Notes: generated from the letters alone by a model not told the origin. A DNA stretch of 31,538 nucleotides from an uncultured Bacteroidales bacterium (GCA_937906165.1 CALCYA010000112.1:1-31538), one strand, 5' to 3'. Positions 6,924 to 15,266 are shown, counted from the first letter of the stretch. Program-made: numbers and translations.

Positions 6924-8600
6924 CTATTTAAGTTCATTCAACTTGGCCTCAGCATCGGGATGACCCAATGATTGTGCTTTCTGCAGATTCTCTACAGCCA
7001 ATCTGCTGTTCCCTGCCTTTGAATATATACAACCCAGAATGTAGTACACATCGGGAGCATCGGGAACAAGCGCTTTTGCGTCTTCAAGAGCGAGAGCACC
7101 CTCATCAAGCAGATTCAGACGATAGCACAACAGTCCTTTCTCGAAATAGAACAGGGCATATCCCGGTGCAATCGATATCGCCCTCTCAAGGTCATTGAGC
7201 GCCTGCTGATACATCTTGCATTTTACCTCGGCCTGCGAACGTATATAATAGAATGTTCCTCCGAGCCTGACAGCACTGTTCTCCTCATAGTAGTTATAGT
7301 CCATGACAGCTTCGCGATGACGGCCTACAGAATCCTTCATGAGCCCACGCGCGAATACAAGCGGCAGCGCATCATCCTTGTTTGTCTCCATGGCACGGTT
7401 CACTGCACTGTCCATAAGTTCTATTGCCGCATCGTAATTCTTCAGTACCCGCTGGCACTGCGATGCATTGGCATATACACCGTCCTGCTCAATGTCGGCA
7501 CCCACCAACGACATATAACAGCCGTATGCCTCATCATACCTGCCCGCATCATAAAGGCGGCCGGCCTTGTAATATACATAGACAGGCAAGCTGTCGGCAG
7601 CAATGGCCTTGTCAAGCATTGCTATCACATTGTCCACTGAAAGAGCATTATGCGAAACCGTATCGCCATCATATATGATTGAGGACAAGGTCTTGGCCTT
7701 GTTGAAATATACCTCGGCAGGTTTCTCAGCCAATGAGAGGGAATTCTCCCACTGCGCATCGGCCGCCTCAATGTCGCGGCAATGCACCGCCAGAAACTCA
7801 GCCTTGCTCATATAACCCTCATAGCTTTCAGGAAAAGCATTTATGAACTCATCCACCACTTTGCCGTAGGAAGCGCTGTCGCCCAACACGGCCTGCATAT
7901 ACATGCACGACAAGGCTGCATCCTTGTCATCGGGCAGAAGAGTGCGTATACCCATATCATTATAACGTCCCCTGCCGTATGTGACAGAGGTTGTGACAAG
8001 CTTATCATATACGGAGGAACTGATGGCATAGCCGCATGTATCACCCACAGTCATCGGCTGCATGATTGCCACAAGCTCACCGTCGGCATTGACAAGCGGG
8101 AGCGATGCATAAGCCTCCTGCATCTTGATGTCAAGGGTATAATAGGCATGCGAATAGAACGAATCCACTGCAGCAACGCTCACTCTCTTTACCTCACCGC
8201 TGTTCTTCTTGCCATACGAAAGCATATAAAGCTCACCGCCAACCGGCACCGCACTATGCGAAACGGGCAGATAAGGTATTTTCTTGTCGGCAGCCACACG
8301 CATCCTGACGCAATCGTACAGATTGTTCAGGCCCACAATTCCCAGCACTGGACGCACCTTGCCTTTAGTGTCAATGACAGCAATGCTGTCCGACTTACGC
8401 GCCAGCATATATGAAAGCACTACGTCGCCGTTGCCGCCCACAAAGAATGCAGTTCCGTCGCCTTTGAGTTCTCCGTTGCTGTAGGCAAGTATGCTTGTTA
8501 CCGACAGGCGTGCCTTCTCTACCTTCTTGGGCAGTTTCTGAGCCGCACATAAAGTAGCAATGGACAGCAGGGCAAGAATTATAACAATACTTCTTCTCAT
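6924..8600 (-). CDS. Exported trypsin-like pseudo-protease with TPR repeats
   Basis: This is a 558-residue protein. A signal peptide (1-20, ending CAAQ) is followed by a trypsin/HtrA-like beta domain (about 30-205), then a long TPR-type helical region (about 215-558). The protease domain keeps the framework GDGTAFFVGGNGDVVLSY and PLVNADGELVAI. The catalytic residues seem lost: the TNxHV histidine region reads SYM (63-65), and the GNSGGPL serine motif aligns with AYASLPL (163-169), putting Ala at the serine position. Only the aspartate in YDC (D96) is retained. It is probably a binding or scaffold protein of the periplasm. It lies five bases after rlmB and ten before the Sel1 gene. The domain call is from pattern only and no close family is recognised. 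Confidence 0.72.
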   Translation of the reverse strand: MRRSIVIILALLSIATLCAAQKLPKKVEKARLSVTSILAYSNGELKGDGTAFFVGGNGDVVLSYMLARKSDSIAVIDTKGKVRPVLGIVGLNNLYDCVRMRVAADKKIPYLPVSHSAVPVGGELYMLSYGKKNSGEVKRVSVAAVDSFYSHAYYTLDIKMQEAYASLPLVNADGELVAIMQPMTVGDTCGYAISSSVYDKLVTTSVTYGRGRYNDMGIRTLLPDDKDAALSCMYMQAVLGDSASYGKVVDEFINAFPESYEGYMSKAEFLAVHCRDIEAADAQWENSLSLAEKPAEVYFNKAKTLSSIIYDGDTVSHNALSVDNVIAMLDKAIAADSLPVYVYYKAGRLYDAGRYDEAYGCYMSLVGADIEQDGVYANASQCQRVLKNYDAAIELMDSAVNRAMETNKDDALPLVFARGLMKDSVGRHREAVMDYNYYEENSAVRLGGTFYYIRSQAEVKCKMYQQALNDLERAISIAPGYALFYFEKGLLCYRLNLLDEGALALEDAKALVPDAPDVYYILGCIYSKAGNSRLAVENLQKAQSLGHPDAEAKLNELK

Positions 8601-8605
8601 ATCTT

Positions 8606-9352
8606 TCAGTCCTGAAGATGACGCTGGCGCACAGCCTCGTACAGGATGACACCTGTCGCCACCGATACATTCAAAGATTCAATGTTACCGAACTGCGGGA
8701 TAGACACCCAGTCATCGCACAATGCGAGATGTTCGCGGGGAATACCGGTATCTTCGGCGCCCATGACAATACATACAGGCTCATTGAAATTGGCCTGGGT
8801 ATAGTTCATGTCGCCCTTCTCGGTTGCACACACGATGCGTATGCCCGAATCCTTCAGGTACTTCAAGGTCTCTGTTATATTCTTCTCGCGACATACAGGA
8901 AGAGTATGCAGTGCACCTGCAGATGTCTTTACCGCATCGGCATTAACAGTGACACTGTTGTGCGCGGGGAGAATGATTGCATCGACACCGGCACAGTCAC
9001 ATGTACGCGCAATTGAACCGAAGTTACGTACATCGGTTATACCGTCGAGCAGCACCAGCAGCGGGCTTTTACCCTCTTCATAAAGAGTGGGAACGAGAGT
9101 GTCTACATTAGCATACTCAACAGCCGAGATATATGCTATTACACCCTGATGGTTCTTTCGTGTGATGCGGTTCAATTTCTCCACCGGCACACGTACCACA
9201 GGAATTGTGCGGCCACGCAATGCCGCAAACAGTTCACGCGACAAGTCACTCTGGATGTCACGCTTGACCAGAATCTTATCAATCTCCTTACCGGCCTCAA
9301 GAGCCTCAAGCACGGCGCGTACGCCGAATATCATTTCATTTGTGTTTACCAT
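8606..9352 (-). CDS. rlmB: 23S rRNA (guanosine-2'-O-)-methyltransferase RlmB-like (TrmH family)
   Basis: This is a 248-residue SPOUT methyltransferase that uses S-adenosylmethionine to 2'-O-methylate RNA; in E. coli RlmB acts at G2251 of 23S rRNA. An N-terminal substrate-binding domain (about 1-85, starting with NEMIFGVRAVLEAL) precedes the catalytic knot. The knot motifs are DGITDVRNFGSIART, VMGAEDTGI and the C-terminal IPQFGNIESLNVSVATG, which contains the conserved NVS of motif 3. Length and both domains match RlmB better than the shorter TrmL or TrmH enzymes, though the exact RNA target is inferred. It follows recN by 67 bases. The gene train continues downstream with two exported proteins. 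Confidence 0.92.
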   Translation of the reverse strand: MVNTNEMIFGVRAVLEALEAGKEIDKILVKRDIQSDLSRELFAALRGRTIPVVRVPVEKLNRITRKNHQGVIAYISAVEYANVDTLVPTLYEEGKSPLLVLLDGITDVRNFGSIARTCDCAGVDAIILPAHNSVTVNADAVKTSAGALHTLPVCREKNITETLKYLKDSGIRIVCATEKGDMNYTQANFNEPVCIVMGAEDTGIPREHLALCDDWVSIPQFGNIESLNVSVATGVILYEAVRQRHLQD

Positions 9353-9419
9353 AAAAACAGGTATATATATTCTAAATCATTTAATATCAAACTTTCTGCA
9401 TCAGCCTACTCTATCGTCA

Positions 9420-11081
9420 TCAGCCCTTTGCAAGCAGTTCCCTCGCATTATCAAGGGCTGCTCCGGTAAGTAGCTCTCCACTCATCATCTGTGCAATCTC
9501 ACGTACACGCTCCTCACCGTCAAGACAGACTATATTTGTTACAGTACCCTTTGCCGTCTCTTCCTTGTACACCTTGTAGTGGTTTGCTCCTAAAGCAGCA
9601 ACCTGCGGAAGGTGTGTGATGCTCATTACCTGCGAGAGACCGCATGCCATCTGCTGCATTATACGGCCCATGCGCTCGGCAAGAATACCCGAGACACCGG
9701 TATCCACCTCGTCGAAGATGAGTGTAGGCTGTTTGCTGCCCGATGCTATAAGCGACTTGAGCGCAAGCATAACACGTGCCATCTCACCGCCCGAGGCAAC
9801 ATCACTCAATGGTTGCGGAGCACTGCTGCTGTTGGCCGAGAAGAGGAAAACCACATTGTCACATCCTGTGGTGGTGAAGCCTGCAACAGGCCTGAAATCC
9901 ACCTCAAAACGAATCTTCGGCATACCAAGATTCACAAGTATCGCCACAATCTTTTCCTGCAGCACCGCAGCACTCTCCTTGCGCACCGCAGTCAACGCGT
10001 AAGCCATCGCCGTGAGTTCCTCACAAACCTTGGCAATACGTTTCTCCAGTTCCTTTATATCCTCATCACCGTTCGTTATACTGTCCAATCTGGCTGCATA
10101 ATCCTTTGCAAGGGCAAGCAAGCCGTCAACATCCTCTACCTTGTGTTTTTTCAGCAGAGAGTATATCTGCGCCACACGGTTCTCCACGAACTCCAGACGG
10201 GCAGGGGCAAACTGCACACGACCGGCACGCTGCTGCATCTCCTCACAGCAGTCCTTGAGCTCAATATAATTACTCTCAAGCCTGTCGGCAAGTTCACCGG
10301 CAGCAACATAGTGTGCCGACACACGCGAAAGAGCCGCTGCCGCCTCACGCACTGCCTGCAGCATACTGCGTTCATCGCTGTCGATGGCATTGCAGGCACC
10401 ATAGAGCGCAGCCTGTATCTCCTCGGCATGTGACAGTTCCTGCAGTTCCTGTTCAAGCTCCTCAAGTTCACCGCTCTTTGGAGCAGCCGCTTCTATCTCG
10501 TCGAGCTGGAAACGCAGCCACTCTTCATCGCGACGACTCGCCTCAAGCGCCTCTCTGCGCTCCACCAGTTCACGTTGCAAAGATGTATACTCCTTGTAGC
10601 ACTCCTTATACTCAAACAACTGTTTCTTGTTGCCGGCAAGAGTATCAAGCACACCAAGCTGATAGTTCCTGTCGCCCAACAGAAGGTTCTGGTGCTGCGA
10701 GTGGATATCTATAAGGCGTGTACCGATCTCCTTGAGTACCGACACATTGACAGGTGTATCGTTCACAAATGCACGGCTACGGCCGCTTGCTGCAAGCTCA
10801 CGACGTATTATGCACTCGGCATCGTAGTCAAGGTCATTCTCCTCAAAGAGAGTCTCAAGCCCGAATCCCGAAATATCGAAGGTCCCTTCTATGACACACC
10901 TATCGGCACCCTCCCGGATAACTTTCGCATCGGAACGCTCGCCAAGGAGCATCGCCACGGCACCCAGGAACACCGACTTTCCGTGACCCGTCTCACCGGT
11001 GATCACAGAAAATCCCTCCGGGAAGTCAATCTCCACCTTTTCAATGAGTGCAAAGTTGCGTATAGTAATATGCTTCAGCAT
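9420..11081 (-). CDS. recN: DNA repair protein RecN
   Basis: RecN is an SMC-like ATPase that helps repair double-strand breaks. This 553-residue protein has the N-terminal Walker A GETGHGKS at 29-36 after the characteristic MLKHITIRNFALIEKVEIDF. A Q-loop region HSQHQNLLLGD and a central coiled coil rich in Glu, Leu and Arg (about 150-350) follow. The C-terminal ABC signature region contains SDVASGGEMARVMLAL, and the Walker B is LIFDEVDTGVSG. Length and order are standard. The gene starts seven bases after the coaBC-porD frame, consistent with cotranscription. Confidence 0.96.
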   Translation of the reverse strand: MLKHITIRNFALIEKVEIDFPEGFSVITGETGHGKSVFLGAVAMLLGERSDAKVIREGADRCVIEGTFDISGFGLETLFEENDLDYDAECIIRRELAASGRSRAFVNDTPVNVSVLKEIGTRLIDIHSQHQNLLLGDRNYQLGVLDTLAGNKKQLFEYKECYKEYTSLQRELVERREALEASRRDEEWLRFQLDEIEAAAPKSGELEELEQELQELSHAEEIQAALYGACNAIDSDERSMLQAVREAAAALSRVSAHYVAAGELADRLESNYIELKDCCEEMQQRAGRVQFAPARLEFVENRVAQIYSLLKKHKVEDVDGLLALAKDYAARLDSITNGDEDIKELEKRIAKVCEELTAMAYALTAVRKESAAVLQEKIVAILVNLGMPKIRFEVDFRPVAGFTTTGCDNVVFLFSANSSSAPQPLSDVASGGEMARVMLALKSLIASGSKQPTLIFDEVDTGVSGILAERMGRIMQQMACGLSQVMSITHLPQVAALGANHYKVYKEETAKGTVTNIVCLDGEERVREIAQMMSGELLTGAALDNARELLAKG

Positions 11082-11088
11082 TATTCGC

Positions 11089-13173
11089 TCAATTATTGTT
11101 CTTTGTAATCTTGTCCCACTCCGAAGAGAGCGAAGGGTTAATCTCAGTGAGTATCTTCACCACCTCTTTTTTCTCCTCCGGGGTACATTTTGAATAGACG
11201 TTCACAATCTCGTCGACCTTATACTCCGTGAACAATTTTGTAAAATATGCCATCGGGCGGTCCTCGTATGCCTTCTTCAACAGCATAACACCCTCCGTTA
11301 TAGCCTTGCGGCCACCATCGGCATTGCCGAACATGGTATCAAGTCCTTGACGGTGATACATATACATAAGCTTGCGTACAGGCTCCATGGCACCGTTCAT
11401 ATAATCGTCGATTATGGAAAAACGGTTGTTGTTGCCACTACCTGCACGCCATCCGGCATCGCCAAGGTTCTGGGCATTGTTGGCAATAGTAAGTGCCTTG
11501 TTCAGGAACTCACTGCCACCGAGTTCACCCATAGAGTCAAGATCCATACCTATGATTGTATACACATAGAAGGCTATCACCGCCGTAAGGTTGTTGTCAA
11601 GGTTATCCTCCACGAACTCCAAACGGTCATAAGGCTGATAGCTGAACTTTATACTGGGATCCTCGTACTTGAAAAGCACTGAATTGTATGACGAGCCATA
11701 GACAGGACGCATCGCCTGTACCATTAGCGAGCAGTCGAAAGAGCCGTCGTCCTTATACGAATTCACCACAAAGTTGAATGTACATGCAATACGCTCATTC
11801 TCCTCGTAAGTGTTGCCTGTCCATTTGTGGTTGTTCACGAATTCCCCTAAAGCATCCTGCAGCAAAGTGAACACTTCGGTATTCGTGCCCTGAATCTTTG
11901 ATGCATTCAAGACAACCCTCGCATTCATCTCCTCACCATCGGCACTTGCTGTAGCCGGCACAAGAAATAGCATCATCAGCAGCATGTATTTCACAAGATA
12001 GTCGACAACATCCTTTGCGACACTCTTCTTGCTCTTGAGAGGATACTCACTCTTGCCATCCTTGTCAATTATCGTCACCTTGTTGGTGTCACAAGCAAAA
12101 CCTGCACCCTTATCCTCGAGCGAATTGAGCACGATGAAGTCGAGGTTCTTCTTCTGCAGTTTCTGACGCGCATTCTCCTCGCCGTCATTCGTCTCAAGAG
12201 CAAAGCCGGCCATACACTGACCATCTCTTTTTGCCTTGCCGAGTGTTGCGGCAATGTCAGGATTAGCCTCGAGTTCTATTGTCATTCCATCTGATGTGCG
12301 CTTTATCTTGCTGCTTGCCTGCACGGAAGGGCGATAGTCCGCCACGGCTGCGCATAGGACTGCCGCGTCACATGACGGGAACAAAGAGGTGGCTGCATCA
12401 CACATTTCGCGCGCCGACTCCACATCAACACGTTCTATTGCTGTATGCGGTGTCGGCAGAGAGACAGGACCTGCGACAAGTTTCACGTCAGCACCACGAC
12501 GCGCACACTCCTCGGCAATGGCAAAGCCCATCTTCCCCGACGAGTAGTTGCCGATAAAACGCACCGGGTCAATCTTCTCATATGTAGGCCCTGCAGTGAT
12601 AAGGATTCTTTTACCGCATAGTTCACTGCCGGCTAAAAAAAAATCCTTCAACACATTCACTATATTCTCAGGCTCTTCCATGCGCCCCTTGCCACTGAGA
12701 TGGCTTGCAAGCTCCCCTGCAGTAGCCTCAATGATCCTGTTGCCGTAACCTTTAAGTGTTTCAATATTATGCACTGTAGAGGGATGGGCATACATGTCGA
12801 GGTCCATGGCCGGAGCAATGAACACGGGAGCCTTCATTGAGAGATATGTAGTAACGAGCATGTTGTCGGCAATACCGGCAGCCATCTTGCCCAATGTTGA
12901 TGCAGTGGCCGGCGCCACAATCATGGCATCGGCCCAAAGTCCGAGCTCCACGTGGCTGTTCCATGCACCGCTGCCACTGTTGAAGAACTCACTCAACACA
13001 GGCCTTCCCGACAGCGTGGAGAGGGTAAGCGGAGTTATGAACTCCTTGGCCGCAGGGGTCATCACCACCTGCACCTCGGCACCCTCCTTCACCAACAATC
13101 TGACGAGCAGAGCCGCCTTATATGCAGCAATGCTACCTGTCACTCCAAGTACTATCTTTTTTCCTTTCAACAT
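11089..13173 (-). CDS. coaBC: CoaBC fused in frame to a DUF4835/PorD-like exported domain
   Basis: This is one uninterrupted 694-codon frame. Residues 1-396 are CoaBC, which joins cysteine to 4'-phosphopantothenate (CoaB, about 188-396, with TAGPTYEKIDPVRFIGNYSSGK) and decarboxylates the product (CoaC, 1-185, with FMN site, His74 in NSHVELG, and PAMD at 121-124). There is no stop after DVVDYLVKY. The frame continues at Met397 into a signal-peptide-like segment (MLLMMLFLVPATASA) and about 280 residues of DUF4835, recognisable by LNARVVLN-like (here MNARVVLN), ASKIQGTN and WTGNTYEENERI. From memory, DUF4835 proteins have been named PorD of the T9SS; I could not check this. In relatives the two are normally separate neighbouring genes. 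The product may be a membrane-anchored fusion, or the distal part may be made from the internal ATG at 11985. Confidence 0.85.
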   Translation of the reverse strand: MLKGKKIVLGVTGSIAAYKAALLVRLLVKEGAEVQVVMTPAAKEFITPLTLSTLSGRPVLSEFFNSGSGAWNSHVELGLWADAMIVAPATASTLGKMAAGIADNMLVTTYLSMKAPVFIAPAMDLDMYAHPSTVHNIETLKGYGNRIIEATAGELASHLSGKGRMEEPENIVNVLKDFFLAGSELCGKRILITAGPTYEKIDPVRFIGNYSSGKMGFAIAEECARRGADVKLVAGPVSLPTPHTAIERVDVESAREMCDAATSLFPSCDAAVLCAAVADYRPSVQASSKIKRTSDGMTIELEANPDIAATLGKAKRDGQCMAGFALETNDGEENARQKLQKKNLDFIVLNSLEDKGAGFACDTNKVTIIDKDGKSEYPLKSKKSVAKDVVDYLVKYMLLMMLFLVPATASADGEEMNARVVLNASKIQGTNTEVFTLLQDALGEFVNNHKWTGNTYEENERIACTFNFVVNSYKDDGSFDCSLMVQAMRPVYGSSYNSVLFKYEDPSIKFSYQPYDRLEFVEDNLDNNLTAVIAFYVYTIIGMDLDSMGELGGSEFLNKALTIANNAQNLGDAGWRAGSGNNNRFSIIDDYMNGAMEPVRKLMYMYHRQGLDTMFGNADGGRKAITEGVMLLKKAYEDRPMAYFTKLFTEYKVDEIVNVYSKCTPEEKKEVVKILTEINPSLSSEWDKITKNNN

Positions 13174-13205
13174 CTGTATATGTTAAAAAAGTGATTTTCC
13201 TGTTC

Positions 13206-13973
13206 TTATTTCTTGAGACCGCGCAGTTTTATCCTTGTGAGTGCCTGCTTGGTATTGAGCGGGAACTCGCCGTTCATCATCCAGCCATAATAACCCGGGT
13301 CGCGGTCGAGCACTGCATCAACAGGCATTCCCTTGTACTTTCCGAAGTTGAACACCTCACGCCCGTTTTCATCATAGACAAAGCGCCCTGCAAAATCTAC
13401 ATTCTTTGTAAAGGAAGACTCGTTTGCGAGAGCTGCCATGTCATTCTCAAGGTCGCTGTAGTGGTCGAGTTGGGCCTTGAGCACATTATATGTGGCACGC
13501 GTATCGGCAAGTGCACTATGCGCATTGTCGAACTCCGTACCGCAGTAGAATTTGTGTGCAGCGGCAAGGGTGCGGGGCTCGCGCTTGTGGTAGAGGACCT
13601 GCACATCGATTGCATTATGACGCGATAGGTCAATATCCACCTGTGCGCGCAGGAACTCCTCGGCCAGCAACGGAAGATCGAAACGGTTTGAATTGAAACC
13701 TGCGATATCGCATCCCTCGAACTCGTTCGCAATCTCCTTTGCCACCTCCTTGAATAGAGGGCAATCCTTTACATCTTCGTCGTAAATACCATGCACAGCC
13801 GACGCACCTTCGGGGATGTGCATTCCCGGGTTGATGCGCTTGCAGTACTCAACCTCACGGCCATCGGGGTAGACTTTTATGTAGCATATCTCAACGATAC
13901 GGTCTCTTGTAATGTCTACGCCAGTGGTCTCGAGGTCAAAGAATATTATAGGTCTTTTAAGGTTCAGTTCCAT
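13206..13973 (-). CDS. DnaQ-like 3'-5' exonuclease (DEDDh)
   Basis: This is a 255-residue protein with an RNase-T/DnaQ exonuclease domain at about 8-172. The metal-binding and catalytic residues are all visible: D13 and E15 in FFDLETTG, D99 in FNSNRFDLP, H152 and D157 in AHSALADTRAT. Exo III is thus the histidine (DEDDh) type, as in the proofreading subunit of DNA polymerase III. A C-terminal extension (about 205-250) contains FNFGKYKGMPVDAVLDRDPGYY, a small domain often found after such exonucleases in Bacteroidetes and of uncertain role. It begins one base after the dnaN stop, which fits a replication or proofreading role. Whether it is the true epsilon subunit is inference. Confidence 0.9.
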   Translation of the reverse strand: MELNLKRPIIFFDLETTGVDITRDRIVEICYIKVYPDGREVEYCKRINPGMHIPEGASAVHGIYDEDVKDCPLFKEVAKEIANEFEGCDIAGFNSNRFDLPLLAEEFLRAQVDIDLSRHNAIDVQVLYHKREPRTLAAAHKFYCGTEFDNAHSALADTRATYNVLKAQLDHYSDLENDMAALANESSFTKNVDFAGRFVYDENGREVFNFGKYKGMPVDAVLDRDPGYYGWMMNGEFPLNTKQALTRIKLRGLKK

Positions 13974-13974
13974 A

Positions 13975-15099
13975 TCAATCGGTAAGCATCATAGGCATCA
14001 ACAACATCAACAGCTCCTGCTTGTCAACCTGCTCGGCAGGCACAACCACACCGGCACGTGAAGGATCGGCAAGTTCAATGATCACATCCTGACCGGGAGT
14101 GTTGTTGAGGATATCGATAAGGAAAGAAGCGCGGAAGCCGATGTTCATTGAAGCACCCTCGTAGCTGCATGCAATGCTCTCCTCGGCTGATGTAGAGAAA
14201 TCGGTATCCTGCGCCGAGATAACCACCTTGTTGTCCTCGAGGTGAAGCTTGATAAGACTTGCCTGTGAAGAGAAGATTGCCACACGGCGGAGTGTACTGA
14301 TGAGAGCCACACGGTCAACAGTGAGCTTGTGGGGGTTATTCTGCGGAATTACAGAGTTATAGTTAGGATAGCGGCCTTCGAAGAGGCGTGAAACGAGTTT
14401 ATACTCGCCCAGATCAAATGTAGCGAAACGTCCGTCGAATTCAACGGCCACCTCCTCCTGAGCCTCCTTACCGAGAAGGTTCTTGAGCAGTGTCGCAGGT
14501 TTCTTGGGAAGAATGAAAGCCGACTTCTCGGCACCTACAACAGAGTAGTCGCGGCAACGTACGAGTTTGTGGCCGTCCGATGCAACGATTGTAAAGTTCT
14601 CGGGGGTGAAGTCAAAGTACACACCACACATTACAGGACGCACCTCATCATCGGCTGTTGCAAAGAGCGAGCATGCTATGCCGTTAGAGAGAACCTTTGT
14701 AGGTATATTGATGGCAACGGCACTTTCGCCCAGAACTGCAGCCGAAGGATACTCGTCGGCATTCTGACCAACCATGCTGTACTTACCGTTCTGGTAGAAG
14801 ATTGTCATCTCGTATGTCTCTTTCTTTATCTCGAAACGCAGAGGCTGCTCAGAGATCTCCTTCAACGAGTCGATGAGAATCTTCGACGAGATTGCAAAGC
14901 TGAAATCCTCGGAACAGTCAACGACCTCAACTGTTGTATTGAGAGTGTTGTCAGGATCAGAGGCAGTAAGTGTCAAAGTATTGCCTTTGAGCTCAAAAAG
15001 GATACAATCAAGAACCGAAATGGTGTTCTTTGAATTGATTACGCGGCTGATAGTCTGCAAGCGAGACGACAGCAACGAACTTGATACTGTAAAGTTCAT
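13975..15099 (-). CDS. dnaN: DNA polymerase III sliding clamp (beta subunit)
   Basis: The beta clamp encircles DNA and tethers DNA polymerases and repair proteins. At 374 residues the length is standard, with the three-fold repeated clamp fold. The N-terminal MNFTVSSSLLSSRLQTISRV, the middle IPTKVLSNGIACSLFATADDEVRPVMCGVYF and the C-terminal LLMLMPMMLTD, with the usual PMML near the end, are all characteristic. It is the first gene of the minus-strand train; its promoter lies at 15167-15200. The leader includes an unusual CG-rich alternating tract. In many bacteria dnaN sits near dnaA, but here it heads a repair/CoA operon. Confidence 0.97.
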   Translation of the reverse strand: MNFTVSSSLLSSRLQTISRVINSKNTISVLDCILFELKGNTLTLTASDPDNTLNTTVEVVDCSEDFSFAISSKILIDSLKEISEQPLRFEIKKETYEMTIFYQNGKYSMVGQNADEYPSAAVLGESAVAINIPTKVLSNGIACSLFATADDEVRPVMCGVYFDFTPENFTIVASDGHKLVRCRDYSVVGAEKSAFILPKKPATLLKNLLGKEAQEEVAVEFDGRFATFDLGEYKLVSRLFEGRYPNYNSVIPQNNPHKLTVDRVALISTLRRVAIFSSQASLIKLHLEDNKVVISAQDTDFSTSAEESIACSYEGASMNIGFRASFLIDILNNTPGQDVIIELADPSRAGVVVPAEQVDKQELLMLLMPMMLTD

Positions 15100-15144
15100 A
15101 GTATTTAAAATTTAGTTAATTAATCCAACAAGATTACGCACCCG

Positions 15145-15160
15145 ACGCGTGCGCGCGTAT
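15145..15160. other. 16-base alternating purine-pyrimidine tract in the dnaN leader
   Basis: All 16 bases alternate purine and pyrimidine (ACGCGTGCGCGCGTAT), a sequence type able to adopt Z-DNA under negative supercoiling. It also contains a small inverted repeat, ACGCG/CGCGT. It lies in an otherwise AT-rich gap, just downstream of the dnaN -7 element. Confidence 0.6.
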
Positions 15161-15166
15161 AAGACA

Positions 15167-15200
15167 CAAAGATAAAACTAAATGGATAAAAGCGAACAAA
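15167..15200 (-). promoter_or_regulatory. Promoter of the dnaN gene train
   Basis: On the minus strand TTTG (15200-15197) and a perfect TATCTTTG (15174-15167) are 22 bases apart, slightly wider than usual. Transcription would begin near 15161, at the edge of the alternating tract, leaving a leader of about 60 bases. No other good promoter is visible between here and the end of the Sel1 gene. Confidence 0.55.
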
Positions 15201-15214
15201 AAAACGAAGAAAAA

Positions 15215-15246
15215 ATTGCTTTTCGGCAATAAATGAACTATTTTCG
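15215..15246 (+). promoter_or_regulatory. Putative promoter of the SSB-like gene
   Basis: ATTG (15215-15218) and TATTTTCG (15239-15246) are 20 bases apart, matching the Bacteroidetes pattern with one mismatch in each element. Transcription would start near 15252, about 15 bases before the ATG at 15267. Confidence 0.45.
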
Positions 15247-15266
15247 CCGGGTATTTTGAAAGAATT

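Noticed and set aside
9612..10433. Long open frame opposite recN
   Set aside because: It is antisense to a clear RecN with intact Walker motifs, and its translation is rich in Cys, His and Arg with no family resemblance.
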